From Seminavis robusta (taxonomy: Eukaryota > Bacillariophyta > Bacillariophyceae > Naviculales > Naviculaceae), in the NCBI GenBank assembly GCA_903772945.1, contig CAICTM010000008.1, forward strand, positions 1-64,000: 64,000 nucleotides of DNA, in the 5' to 3' direction. The position numbers and the translations under genes were made by a program. The notes beneath the pieces were generated by a model, which searched no databases, had not been told where the DNA came from, and saw nothing but the letters and a program-made list of their open reading frames with translations. Shown in pieces: positions 21,386 through 32,090 of the stretch. The first letter of the stretch is position 1, and every line of letters starts with the position of its first letter.

Positions 21386-22417
21386 ATGAATGAGGAGCAG
21401 ACAATGACGAGTGAGAGCGGTGATCAAGACAATAATGAGGCTACATGTACGCGGCGCAACTCACTGTTGACAGTGCCTGCTTGGGATGGAACGACGGAGT
21501 ATCATGTGGTGCTGCGGAGGCAGACGGTGTGGTCGCAACTGATGATGAATGTGGTGAATCATGTCCTGGGGGATGACAGCCAATGTGACAAGGAGGATGC
21601 CCCTGGTATGGACAGGACTGGTACTAGTAGCAGTAGTAGTACTTCTGACTACATGTATGACAATCGTCGTGTCCACAACTACAACTACTTGAATGACGCT
21701 GTGAGTTGTACGACGCAAGAACGACGTTCATTGTTGTTGGCGGATGAGAGCGAATCGAGTGCTTTGTCTTACTACAGTAGCTGCAGCAGTAACACATCCT
21801 TATTCTCGTTTGTGCTACCGAACGATTTGCTCTTGGAAGCCGATTCCGAACGACTCCTTGATCAACAGCAACAAGGAGCTCATTGTCGACGACAGCAACG
21901 ACGTCGTCCTGGATGTTACACGCCCGACAAATTGACGGCACGATTTGCAAACGACTTGGAAGCGTTGGCCATGGGACTCGAAACGGCATTTGATTCTTGG
22001 AATTTGCACAACAGCCAAGAACTATCTTTCATTGGAGAAGCACCGGAGGAAACTGGAACAGACGCTACCAATGATGAAGACTGTGGCACTCTACTCTCCA
22101 CCGTATCCTTGGAGAGTACTACCGGAACTGGTATGGGTACGGAGGATTCTCCTGTGGAAGATGAGACCAGTTCCAGTTGTTCTGCTTCCACTTATATTGG
22201 TATGATTCAGGAGGAGGGCAATATTATGGAGACACCGCAAACCACCAAGACAAACAGCACGTGCACAGAACCCTTTGATGACAGCTACGACGAGCTACCC
22301 TTCAACAACCCCTTGCAAGAGTTCTGGTATTACTACTGTATCGCCATTACCGATCTCAGAGCAAAGCACAACAGCGTAAACACAAACCTTCAGCCGTCCA
22401 CACGAAAGGATGGATAG
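21386..22417 (+). CDS. Acidic low-complexity protein with FAxDLEALAxGLExAF motif (first of two)
   Basis: 343 residues from ATG 21386 (MNEEQTMTSESGDQDN). An upstream in-frame extension lacks an ATG, so I chose this one. It is Ser/Thr/Glu-rich with a short conserved-looking segment near the N-terminus (VVLRRQTVWSQLMMNVVNHV). At about residues 187-205 is FANDLEALAMGLETAFDSWN, which the protein at 25460-26482 matches as FAEDLEALAQGLESAFENFG. Near the C-terminus is an aromatic helix, NPLQEFWYYYCIAITDLRAK; the paralog has FQNWFDRFWNAMEGII in the equivalent place. No signal peptide. I know no named family with this motif; the amphipathic helix suggests a protein-protein contact. Confidence 0.75.
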   Translation: MNEEQTMTSESGDQDNNEATCTRRNSLLTVPAWDGTTEYHVVLRRQTVWSQLMMNVVNHVLGDDSQCDKEDAPGMDRTGTSSSSSTSDYMYDNRRVHNYNYLNDAVSCTTQERRSLLLADESESSALSYYSSCSSNTSLFSFVLPNDLLLEADSERLLDQQQQGAHCRRQQRRRPGCYTPDKLTARFANDLEALAMGLETAFDSWNLHNSQELSFIGEAPEETGTDATNDEDCGTLLSTVSLESTTGTGMGTEDSPVEDETSSSCSASTYIGMIQEEGNIMETPQTTKTNSTCTEPFDDSYDELPFNNPLQEFWYYYCIAITDLRAKHNSVNTNLQPSTRKDG

Positions 22418-22864
22418 CTTGGCTTGATTGCAAGAAGAAGGGGAACTTGCTTGTCTCACTCTTAGGTACCAGTAGTTGTACAGTACTTAGTCTTGGGTAG
22501 GAATACAGAGTAATTCTACTCTAGACAGCTACCGTAGTTTGGGCACCAATGATCGCAACGAGTGCGTGCTCCCTGCTCCACAACAGGGAAGCAATCAATG
22601 AGTTTGAGACTACTGGAGGATAAGGAGTCGAGTCAAATGACCGCTCAGACGAGTCGTATTAGTTAGTTATGATAATGAAGATAGTATGCAGTTTTTGGGA
22701 ATAAGCAAAGGATCGCCGCCAAGGCTCGTCTCGTGGACCAAAGTCACCACAAGACATCCATCTCTCCCCTTGAATCGACCGTGGATGTAGGTACCGGTAC
22801 TAGTAGGACCATCGTATCCGTATGCCCAAGCAGACGGTTCCGCTCCATGCACTGTGCATGCACT
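22418..22864. other. Intergenic between convergent genes
   Basis: Contains GTACCGGTAC at 22791. No other feature is supported. Confidence 0.5.
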
Positions 22865-24388
22865 TCACACGTGTAGGCTCCATTTGGCTGGATTCGCATG
22901 CAACAGCCCATAGAGAATGTTGAATTCATCAGCATCTTTGACATCAGCAGCAGCTAGGACAGGTGCCTGATCGTCGTAGATGTCCCCGATACGACGACTT
23001 CCGTCTGGGTGATAATGCAAGGGTGGGTCAACCCGGTTCCAGGATACTGGGGCTTTCACCAACAGCTCTACAAATTCGGCTTTCGTGGTTGCTGGGTCAA
23101 ATGCTTTCTTGCGCCCACACCGATTGAGACCTATGTAAAAAGCAACCAAGTCTTCACTGGGATGGAGTTTGCTGCAGAGGTTGCCACTGGGGTTTTCCTC
23201 GCTGCGACCATCATAGAAGCGGACAAACACAAGAGTAGTATTGTGTTTGTGCAGAATGTTGACTAGAACCTCATGGTATCTTGTGAAATTGTCCGCATTC
23301 CCTTGTTTGTAGCTAAATGCTCGAAGGGTATGATTGGTTGCCAGTGAATTGAGAATTGGATCCAATCCGGTTGTAGTCGTGCCATTTTCTGCATAAATAG
23401 TTATGCGATCCAACAGAGAGTTGCGACTGAGGGAATGGCAGATTGTGGGTGTTGCTGAAGCAAAAGCAATATCAGTGGCCGCATGGAAGCTCAGGTTCTT
23501 CAGACAGGGCATGCTTCCCAGGGAATTCCCCAGGAAGCCAAGAGCCAAAGGATTGTTTTGACCCAAATGCAATACCACATGATCGATCTTGCACTGTGAC
23601 AGCACCTCCTTGAATGCATCTGTGTTGAACAACATTGACTTCCCTTGTTCTTGTTCTTCTGGTGGGACTTCTGGGAACTTCAGAAAGAGTTCCCTCATGC
23701 TCTGGTTGGAAAGAAGACGGCGGACAAATTCCGAAAAGGCATCCAGTTCCCATGCGGTGCAGGAACTGTCAAAACCCTTGATACTCTTACTGTCCAGCAC
23801 TGGTGCCATACCCATCACTGCCTCCATATCAAGTGCTGTCCGTTTTGTGGTGGAGTTTTCATCAATGACAACCCAGGGAAAAACACTGGATAAATCCAAA
23901 ATCATGTTCTGGGGCAACCATAGCGATAGTCGCGTCTTTCCCGCAAGCATTTTGAAGAGAGTTTGGGTCAACTCTTGGCTGTATTTCCAGGACAAGACTA
24001 AACGCAAAGGAATTGAAAAAAAATAAAATGTTGGTCCTTCTAGAACCAACAGATCTGGATTGATTTGGGCGAAGGTAATGATGTCCTCATCAGTGGGTCT
24101 ATCGGGTCCTGGTCCTTGAACCACAGCCATCTCAAAAGCCTTCTTGTCAACCAATCCTGGACATTTCGTGGCAAGAAAGCCAACCACTCCTGGCTTGGCT
24201 CCAGATTTGAGGACATTGCGGAACAGACGTTTGTTCAAGGCTGCTGGGTAGAGTTCATAGAATCTTTGGACAGTTTCCAAATCCGCCTTGGCCATCAATG
24301 CGATTTCCAACGCCCGCTTCTTGGAGACAGCCCAGGTGCTGGTGGGCACTGGGTTATCAAGAGTGGCAAAGAGAGCTGAAGGGTCCAT
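22865..24388 (-). CDS. LRR-like protein of the LNRCGR family (second)
   Basis: A 507-residue single-exon protein. The N-terminal about 150 residues are helical and ankyrin-like in feel (LEIALMAKADLETVQRFYEL, GAKPGVVGFLATKCPGLVDK). The middle has irregular leucine-rich units (FKEVLSQCKIDHVVLHLGQN, LGSMPCLKNLSFHAATDIAF, LLDRITIYAENG, LRAFSYKQGNADNF). The C-terminal module is LVAFYIGLNRCGRKKAF, then FVELLVKAPVSWNRV, then EFNILYGLLHANPAKW, which is also the end of the LRR-like protein at 13222-15030. The N-terminal halves of the two proteins are unrelated by eye. No targeting signal; function unknown. Confidence 0.8.
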   Translation of the reverse strand: MDPSALFATLDNPVPTSTWAVSKKRALEIALMAKADLETVQRFYELYPAALNKRLFRNVLKSGAKPGVVGFLATKCPGLVDKKAFEMAVVQGPGPDRPTDEDIITFAQINPDLLVLEGPTFYFFSIPLRLVLSWKYSQELTQTLFKMLAGKTRLSLWLPQNMILDLSSVFPWVVIDENSTTKRTALDMEAVMGMAPVLDSKSIKGFDSSCTAWELDAFSEFVRRLLSNQSMRELFLKFPEVPPEEQEQGKSMLFNTDAFKEVLSQCKIDHVVLHLGQNNPLALGFLGNSLGSMPCLKNLSFHAATDIAFASATPTICHSLSRNSLLDRITIYAENGTTTTGLDPILNSLATNHTLRAFSYKQGNADNFTRYHEVLVNILHKHNTTLVFVRFYDGRSEENPSGNLCSKLHPSEDLVAFYIGLNRCGRKKAFDPATTKAEFVELLVKAPVSWNRVDPPLHYHPDGSRRIGDIYDDQAPVLAAADVKDADEFNILYGLLHANPAKWSLHV

Positions 24389-25459
24389 GATGCTGGCTGA
24401 TGATCGAGTTGTATATGTATCCTATTTGTTGATGTTGTTCTTTCGTCGCGAGTATGTTTGCCGAAGTGATCGACGATGGACGATGGACGATGGCGGCAAC
24501 AGAAGCAGGGGACCCCTGAATAAATAAATGAGGGGACAGACTGAAAAAAGGGGCGCATTGGTTTTGAATTTCCGCCCTTTCCCTTCCTTTCTAGATAAGA
24601 GCACGCGGTATATGTGACCATAGTCAGCTTGCTAGCTAGCTAGCTAGCTAGCTATCATAGTAGGAACCATTAGGACGGCGCCCTCTCTTTTATGCTAATA
24701 GGCAATGTGCGGCAAGCACCCAAGAGAGTGCGTGCAAGGTAATCCGGTGCATACGGTAGAGGACATGCTACCGGTATGCGCAAACAAGGCAGCGGAAAAA
24801 GCTAGAAGATTAATTAAATTGGTGCTGACCTACGGTACCGGTAGGCACGCAACGCTAGCTAGCGCCAACGGCGGCTCGTGAGGCGAGGGGACCTCAAAAG
24901 GCTACTAGGGGAGCTACGGTATCGGCCTATTCAGATGTTTGAGGAGTGACAATAATGGAAAGAGAAAAAGTCTAGATCGCGTTACCGTGCTGTGCGGTCA
25001 GGCACGGCATGAAGAAGCAAACCTCTGGGTCTAGCTAAAGTTTCTGTACCGTTGCTCGACCCGTTGCTTGTTGCTGTGAAACCAGTTTTCACATTCTGGA
25101 ATTCAGGCAGCCAGCCACAGCTGGGGCAAACGCCACCTTTCAATCTATCTACCTTCTCTAGCTAGAGATGGACATATATACTAGTAGTCAAGAACGAAGG
25201 TTTGTGCCATTCCCGTCTACAGCTAGCGCTGTGAGCTATACACTACTCAGACTAGTAGACTAGAAAACACAAGCGTTCCTAATTGATAGTTTGGTAAAAG
25301 CACATTATAAGTAGTACATGTATGCATACATGATTGATTCCACAGTACTGTCGCAAGTTATGAATGAAAGAAAGATGAATGGCATGAATACAAGGCCATC
25401 AGCTCAGTGCAAGTCCCCCGGTGTGCTGATGGCTGGTTCTTTTGTAGGAAGCTGGTTGT
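24389..25459. other. Intergenic, 1.07 kb
   Basis: Holds a (GCTA)n run at about 24630-24655 and TACCGGTA at 24769 and 24836. This is the upstream flank of the LRR-like gene and the 3' flank of the next gene. No gene is supported. Confidence 0.5.
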
Positions 25460-26482
25460 TTATTGAATGAGTGTGGTACACTCTTCCTCTGTGGGTGCTT
25501 GTTCACTGCTGCTGTCGTTGCCCCAGAGCGTGAAAAAGTTGGCGACGGTTGTATCCTCCTGCGGTTGCTGTTGTTCTACCAGTTTGTTGTTGTTGTTGTT
25601 TTGATCCTGCTGTACATGTTGATAGATGATCCCTTCCATGGCATTCCAGAATCGATCAAACCAGTTTTGGAAAAGTTCTTCTTCTTCTTCGTCGTCGTCG
25701 TCATTATCGTTTTCAAAGTAGGCATCCTCAAAGTCTTGAATGGCAGTCGGTGATGCCGTACTACTGGTGTCTTGTTGTTGTTGTTGTTGTTGCTGTACTT
25801 TTTGGAGTCGCTGCTGTTTGCGTCGTTGGTGTCGTTTTCGTCGCAGTGATTCTTTGACTCTTGCCTTGAACATGGATCGTGTGGATTGCGAGAGATGATC
25901 TTCTTGCGCGACCAGCGTGGCAATAAAAACTTGACTGGAATCAGACTCGCCAAAGTTTTCAAAGGCCGACTCTAATCCTTGAGCCAGAGCTTCCAAGTCT
26001 TCGGCAAACTCGGTTTCCAAGGCGGACAGACTGCGACACGTGTGATCTACATCTTCGTGCAAGTCGTGGAGTTCCATATTCAATGAGACTACATCATCTT
26101 GGTCGTCGTCATCATTCTCATCTTCATCATCATCATCGTCTGAAGAGTCTTCCGAATCGGTAGAGCTGTCATCACTATAATCACTGTCATCATCATCTTC
26201 TTCATGACTGCTGCTGCTGCTGTATTGACACGTGGAATCCAACTCGACGTGAAACTCGGGTGACTCTGCCGTGTCTACTGTGGGTGTACTGTTGGTAGTG
26301 CTGTCTACAAGAATAAAGAGAGACATCAAATCATTCCACTTTTCTCTCAAGAGTTCCTGCAAGTCCAGCTCTTCTTCTTCTGCTTCCTCCTTATGTGGTT
26401 GCTGCTTGATAGATGTTCCTTGTTCCTCTTCTTCTGAAGAATCATCCAGTGTGGTGGGCAGGGGTAAGTAGTACTCTGTCAT
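25460..26482 (-). CDS. Acidic low-complexity protein with FAxDLEALAxGLExAF motif (second)
   Basis: A 340-residue single-exon protein. Near the N-terminus LQELLREKWNDLMSLFILVD forms a probable amphipathic helix. A long Asp/Ser/Glu tract follows, then FAEDLEALAQGLESAFENFG (about residues 160-180), the motif shared with the protein at 21386-22417. Next come a strongly basic helix (RVKESLRRKRHQRRKQQRLQ), a poly-Gln run, another Asp/Glu run, and FQNWFDRFWNAMEGIIYQHV. The paralogs lie in opposite orientations about 3 kb apart with the LRR-like gene between them. The basic and acidic blocks suggest a nuclear or nucleic-acid-associated role, which is only inference. Confidence 0.75.
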   Translation of the reverse strand: MTEYYLPLPTTLDDSSEEEEQGTSIKQQPHKEEAEEEELDLQELLREKWNDLMSLFILVDSTTNSTPTVDTAESPEFHVELDSTCQYSSSSSHEEDDDDSDYSDDSSTDSEDSSDDDDDEDENDDDDQDDVVSLNMELHDLHEDVDHTCRSLSALETEFAEDLEALAQGLESAFENFGESDSSQVFIATLVAQEDHLSQSTRSMFKARVKESLRRKRHQRRKQQRLQKVQQQQQQQQDTSSTASPTAIQDFEDAYFENDNDDDDEEEEELFQNWFDRFWNAMEGIIYQHVQQDQNNNNNKLVEQQQPQEDTTVANFFTLWGNDSSSEQAPTEEECTTLIQ

Positions 26483-27176
26483 GATGATGGTCTTGATTCT
26501 ATCTATCTATAGTATAGTACTTGTCTTTGCATATCTATCTGCAGCTAGTGGTTGCTGGGTGGTGCACAATGAATAAAGTGAGTGAGAAAGAAAAATGTGG
26601 AAGACAACCCGAAGATTGACAACTGATGAGAAAACCTGTGGATGCCGGTTCTTTCTCTCCCATTCATGACTGGACCTATCGACCTCTTGGGCATCTACAC
26701 CGTTACGGCACTACCCTGGATTCGACTCACTCGACTCGTCTTGTCACAAACAGACAAGCAACGGCACTTTCAAGAAAGTTCCTAAATCTTTCATTTGGAA
26801 ATTTGGCGAATGAATACTCTTAGCGGTGATCGCTGCTGGCGAATGCTTAACATTACTTAATTTTGTGAATGAGAAGGATCGCTAAGGAGTGAGAAACATC
26901 ACTGCAAAGAGGGTGTGTCTGGATCACGATCACACAAGACATACCTGAGTATAAGGTTTTGGTTTAAGTTAGTGTTAGAGTTACTGTAGAGGAAAGGTGG
27001 TGGTCATTCCTCGAAAGCAGCGAAAAGAAATTGCAACTTCGCAACTCCTTCTCCTCCTCTTCTTACAAGCAACACTGGATGACATTGTTGACATCTATCT
27101 CTTCCTGATCTGATCTATCTACTCCTTCATCTACTAAGTCATACTACTGCTAGCTAGTAGTATACTATCTACAACA
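26483..27176. other. Intergenic between divergent genes
   Basis: Shared upstream region of the acidic protein (minus) and the Lys-rich protein (plus). No recognisable site. Confidence 0.5.
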
Positions 27177-28343
27177 ATGGGCGCCCAAACATCTCGCGTA
27201 AAAGGCTGCTTGTCTCGACTAGACTGTCGACAATTGGATTGTTCCGCCATGGTGGAAGACTATCGCCAGAAAAACTCCAATTTTCCAAGTGACTCCAAGA
27301 ACAACAAAAAGAATGACCAAAATGAAGATGACAATAAGAAGAATGAAAAAGGAGAAAAGGAAACCAAGAAAAAGAAAGATGAACCAATTGATCTAGAAGA
27401 TGATATTCCGTTGGTAAGTACATTCTGAATTGAACATCCTCAAGAATAAGAAAATGAAGAAAATTGGAAGGAAGTTTTTTGTATTCTCACTTTTGGAGTT
27501 CTCTTTTTTCTTTTTTCTATTTTCTTCTTTTGATAGATGGGTCTAAACAGTGATGGAGATGATGGAGATGTGAGTCACAATCCCGAAGCTTGGACTCCTC
27601 TCAACATGGAAGCCATCGAAATGCCCACTCCAGCCAACAACACTAGTAATACAACCAACATTCACAATATGGACACTTCCGAACAAACACAGAGCACACA
27701 ACAGTCCAAACGATCTCAATCCAACCGAAACAATAGAAACAACAAAAAGAAAAAGAAAAAATCAAACAACAACAACAATAATAATACAGAAATGGACGAC
27801 GATTCGTTTGCCAATCGATCCATGTTTCAGAATCTGGATGCCAATGGATTCCAAATGGCAAATACAAATACAAATACAAACACAAACAATGCAAACAACA
27901 GTCTGCTCAATTCTACTCCAGAGAATGCTACTGAACCACCAGAGACCAACCATTCAGATGCTGATGCTGAAAAAGAACAACCACCACCACCCAAGACAAC
28001 AACAACCACAAACAAACCAAAACCCAAAAAGAAACCATCTTCCAAAAGTGCGGGAGGTTCAGGTACAGGTCGAGGCACGGGAAAGAAAACAAAGTCAGGT
28101 CGGGGGCACAACAAACCCAAATCTACCAATGGTAGCAGTAGTGCTTCCAAAAGTGGTAGTACCGTCAAAGAAGAAGGAGAAGGAGAAGATGCAACGTCAG
28201 CCAGACAAAGTAATGCAAAGGAGGACACGATGAGTACTGCAACACCGGCGTCTTCCACTGCGACACCCAGAAAGAAGAAGAAAAAGAAAGTCGCGAAATC
28301 ACCGGCAGCAGCAGCTGACAACAACGACGACAATCAGGAGTAA
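27177..28343 (+). CDS. N-myristoylation-type Lys/Asn-rich protein, two exons
   Basis: Exon 1 is 27177-27413 and exon 2 is 27537-28343. The 123-nt intron (gtaagt...gatag) falls in phase 0 and the protein has 347 residues. The N-terminus is MGAQTSRVKGCLSRLDC: Gly2 with Ser6 fits the MGxxxS N-myristoylation signal, and the nearby Cys residues could be palmitoylated, so anchoring to a membrane's cytosolic face is likely. The rest is almost entirely low-complexity Lys/Asn/Ser/Thr with KKKKKK-like patches and one acidic patch (EPIDLEDDIPL); a segment MGLNSDGDDGDVSHNPEAWT begins exon 2. No folded domain is visible. Intron retention or an internal start at the exon 2 Met would remove the lipid anchor. 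Confidence 0.7.
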
Positions 28344-29404
28344 GCAGGGGGACAACGAGTGGTTCATGTTTCACCGTGACGTTGTGCATGTACGCGGCTG
28401 TCACGATACCGTACAGTAGATATCGAGTTCGAGGAGGTGCAAAAAAAAAGTCGAGAACCACATTCGCACCGCTCTGGTGGTGTTCCGACAACAACAACAA
28501 AACGGTGGGTGTTATCACTTCCATGTTATGGCTTTGATTCACCGAATGATTTGATTTGATTTGGCGTAAAGTGCGTTGCTTACCGAGGTTCTGGACGTTT
28601 GACATTGGGGGGGTCGAACAAGCAAACGATATCATTCAATTCATGCGTGAGGTTTTCAAGCAAACAACGTTGTATTTTTAATAATTTGTACTATAGTAGA
28701 AAGAAACATGTCGAGTCGAGTCGAGTCGAGTCGAGTGCATCGTGAAATGGTTTGGTACTGGTACAGTACGAGCAGTCGAATGCAGAGGTCGTTCTGATAC
28801 CGTACTGTGTTGGATGCTCGATTTTAAAAACAGAATGATCAATGAAATCACAATATCATTCTCAATAATGGAGGCATCCACGCACGCCACCACATTTCGT
28901 TGTCGGGTGCGAGAACTGTACGAACCCCGTGGGTCCCTTGGTGGGTGGCCATTGATGATCAGCCATTCAATCCAATCACCCCAAAAATGAGGCATCCTAT
29001 CCTATTCCCACGAAGCGAATCCTAGCTATTACCGGAAATGCACTCGGCTCTAGCTAGGCCTTCTTCCTCGCTTCCTTCCTCCCTGCTCCCCCGTACCGGT
29101 ACACGAGGATTGGGCCGAGTTTAGTTTGAGGCCAGCTCAACTCACTGGAAATTTATAGGTCGGGGTGGCAGTTCCAACAAGTTAGAGCGTCTACCGTAGG
29201 TATAACTCCTTGTAGAAAGTACAGTAAAGCTCTCAAAACAAGTTATCTTTACATCTTACTTCCAATCAATCAATCACATACATGTACTACGCAATGGCTT
29301 CAAGCCACAAAAACTACCTCAACGAACGTACGAACAACAATTCTTCGAAACATGGTCAACCCAACTCAATCAAATCCAAAGCAAAATCACAAAAAACTGC
29401 ATTC
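28344..29404. other. Intergenic, 1.06 kb
   Basis: Contains a (GTCGA)n microsatellite of about five units at 28709-28736 and GTACCGGTAC at about 29093. The sequence after 29300 is A-rich and lies in the 3' flank of the secreted protein gene. No gene is supported. Confidence 0.5.
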
Positions 29405-30367
29405 TCAAAAGAAGAAAGACAGCACCATCCAGAAGACAGTTGTCAATGAAGTTGTTTTGGTCATGCCGCCACTTTCTCCCGTGTCACCGTCCGTTTCACC
29501 ACCGCCTGACGAGGAGGACGAAGAGGACGAGTCTCCATCTCCTCCTGCATCTGCTCCATCTGCTTCGGCAGGCAAATTTCCCGACACACAGGTATAGTCA
29601 AATCCCACGACTCCTTCGGTAAATACAATCTTGTCCAAGACGGTATTGAGTTCCGGATGATCCGTGACAAAGGCTTCAGCATCGGCACGAAACTGCTGGA
29701 CGCCTTCGAGTGTTTCAAAGACGTGATAGAAAAAGACAAAATCCGTGTTGGTAACCGAAGCTCCTCCATACTCCAAAAATCCGTCCATATTGACAATAGT
29801 CGGTGCAAATCCCATTTCCAGTTCATCCGCCACACTTTCAATGGTCCAATTTCCTTCCAAGACGGCATCTTCCGTCAATGTCCACAACTGGGTGCCCATG
29901 AATTGATCGACAAAGGAACCTGTATTGCATTCATCAGCATCCGCATGTTGGACCCAAAAGTTGAGTACCGTTTCGGTAAATTGATTGGGAGTAATGGCGC
30001 CATTCAGCGCGCCTTTTTGGACAAACGTCTTGGCGCCTTCTTGGGCTGCTTTGGCGTCTTCACTCGTTTCAAAGATATTCATGAAAAAGACTGTCGTAGC
30101 ATCTCCTGTTTTGGCGGACGCGTATTCTTGAAACCCAGGAAGTACCGTCACTTCTGGAGCAAAGCCATTGTCGAATTCGTCAATCACCATTTGATCCGTC
30201 CATTCTGGATCGATAATGTTCCACAGACGAGTCACCAAAAAGGAATCCGATACTGCCTTGCAATCGCATGCTAGTGTAGTACTAGTACTAGTACTGATAG
30301 TGGCAATCAGCACAATCAACAGCAACAGGAGAGAGGAACCACGCATCGTCATCGTCATCATCATCAT
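29405..30367 (-). CDS. Secreted two-repeat protein with a GPI-like tail
   Basis: 320 residues. A Met-rich start (MMMMTMTMRGSS) precedes a strong signal peptide (LLLLLIVLIATISTSTSTTL, cleavage near ACDC). Two tandem domains of about 105 residues follow, at about 40-140 and 150-255: FLVTRLWNIIDPEW...DEFDNGFAPEVTVLPGFQEY and FMGTQLWTLTEDA...DELEMGFAPTIVNMDGFLEY, each then with an FFxxxFET segment. They resemble dimeric alpha-beta-barrel (antibiotic-biosynthesis-monooxygenase-like) units, but no active-site residue can be named. A Ser/Gly/Asp-rich linker leads to a hydrophobic C-terminus (TSLTTVFWMVLSFFF), the form of a GPI-attachment signal. Likely a cell-surface protein. Any of the close Met codons could be the start. 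Confidence 0.75.
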   Translation of the reverse strand: MMMMTMTMRGSSLLLLLIVLIATISTSTSTTLACDCKAVSDSFLVTRLWNIIDPEWTDQMVIDEFDNGFAPEVTVLPGFQEYASAKTGDATTVFFMNIFETSEDAKAAQEGAKTFVQKGALNGAITPNQFTETVLNFWVQHADADECNTGSFVDQFMGTQLWTLTEDAVLEGNWTIESVADELEMGFAPTIVNMDGFLEYGGASVTNTDFVFFYHVFETLEGVQQFRADAEAFVTDHPELNTVLDKIVFTEGVVGFDYTCVSGNLPAEADGADAGGDGDSSSSSSSSGGGETDGDTGESGGMTKTTSLTTVFWMVLSFFF

Positions 30368-32090
30368 GGTTAGTATGGTATCTCAATAGATCTTTTATTA
30401 GCTATGATAAAGGGATCTACCGCACCGATACGTTGAATGGTCAAAAAAAAGTGGCCATCAGCGAGGAAAAAGATTTCCGGATCCAAAGTGTCTCATTAGG
30501 ACCCGGACAGCGGACTGACGTGGCTTCTTTGTGTCGGCAGAGCAGTTGATACCATACATACTGTACACAACAAGGCTGCTTTGGTACTGCGACGGCTGTG
30601 GCTCTGATGAGCAGCCTAGTGTTCTTCAACCACTATTACATGTAGTACAGCTATTAATAATCTACCTGCTTGAACCGCCCTATTTATTTGGCCATTGCCC
30701 ATGCGCTACCGGTAGCAGGCGTGGTACTTGGAAGGCTATTGTACGTAGTATCATGAGCTGACCATGATTACCAACTGAGCTATGGCTGCCTGGTTGCTTC
30801 TTCAACAAGGAAGCAAACCAAGCAACTTAACTAGTCTTCATTAGTACCTACATGCAGCAAGTATCAGTGCAGTGCCTCACGGTTGCCAGTGGCTGGTCGT
30901 ACATATAAAAGAGTCCAGGTAGCTTGCCAAGTTCATCTTATCTACCGGTAGTGTGCCTTTTAGGCTTGCCCAAGTAGTCTACCTGTGCATCTGCCGACCG
31001 CCACGAAAGCACAAAAGGGACTCTGTGATAGCCGCCCTTGCCCAAAAGCGATGTAAATAAAACACAAAAACAGTTCGTGCAAAGTTCGCACTTGATGGTT
31101 GTTGAAGGTGATTATTTATTTGTCAGTGTCAGATACATACATGTAGAGATTGTCCGTCATCTTGTACTTGGCAGGATTTAGGAAAAGAAGCCTTTGGCAA
31201 CCGCCAAAGTGCCGCCCTTCTCGAATTTCGACGATGAAAAGGAAAGTGGGTTCTTTTGTTTCTTTCCAAGTTCGGGATTGCTGGGGCCGACTCGACTCGA
31301 CTCGACTCAAGCCACAGAGATTACGAGATTACAGGAGTCTTAAATGGGGCAACATCAGTTAATAGGCGAGGATACTAGATCGAGCTCTGGATCGCTACTA
31401 TTAATAGTAGATGAAGAGACCTTTAGTCGTTAGTCTAGTGAGTAGAATTTAATTCGGCTGGGATGCTGGGATAGTGTTGGCTTTGTACATGTATTGCACA
31501 TGTTCTGGGAAGGAAATAATAGGGCTGCCAGAGATACCTAGGCTAGCCAGTGGCCAACGCATTCTTTGAGCGACGTTTGGAGGCCTTGGAGCTTGGAGCC
31601 AATGTTGCTTTGGCCATTGAGCAGCCAATTGCTTCGATGGCTACGAGTAGGCCTACCGGTACGTTCTTGGATAGCGAAAGATGGCAATTTCTCTGTTCCC
31701 CAAGGAGTAAACGAGGACCTATTAGAGAGCGTAGCTGCATATTGGAGCTTATTGGAGGCTACCGGTACTCGTGGAGGCAACGATCTTCAATCTACTTTTT
31801 GGCGGCGGGTTTGGAAGACAAAAATTTAATGGAGGCTGTGCGACGGAAAGCTATTATTTAATTTACTCCGGAGCTCCGCAGTGACTCAGTCAGCATTCAG
31901 TGGGTCTGCAGTACACGTAACAGTCATCGCTGTTCATGGTAGCCAAACTTATCTCCTAATTGATGTAAGCTCTCACAGAATCCTTCCGCCTTCCCCGGGT
32001 CAGAAGGAGAGGTCCCTCTGTGTGAATGGTAAGATAGATGCTCTTTTGCTCTTTTGGTATTTTTTTGGATTATCGACTGTCGACTTGCCA
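30368..32090. other. Intergenic, 1.7 kb
   Basis: TACCGGTA occurs at 30707, 30943, 31654 and 31760, and a (CGACT)n run at about 31288. Two overlapping frames at 31550-31861 look mildly protein-like, but in different frames and without an ATG start, so no gene is called. Confidence 0.45.

Noticed and set aside
29657-30274. 205-codon plus-strand frame
   Set aside because: Antisense of the secreted two-repeat protein, which has a signal peptide and internal repeats.
31550-31861. Two overlapping plus-strand frames in the 30.4-32.1 kb gap
   Set aside because: Protein-like patches occur in different frames and no ATG start fits.
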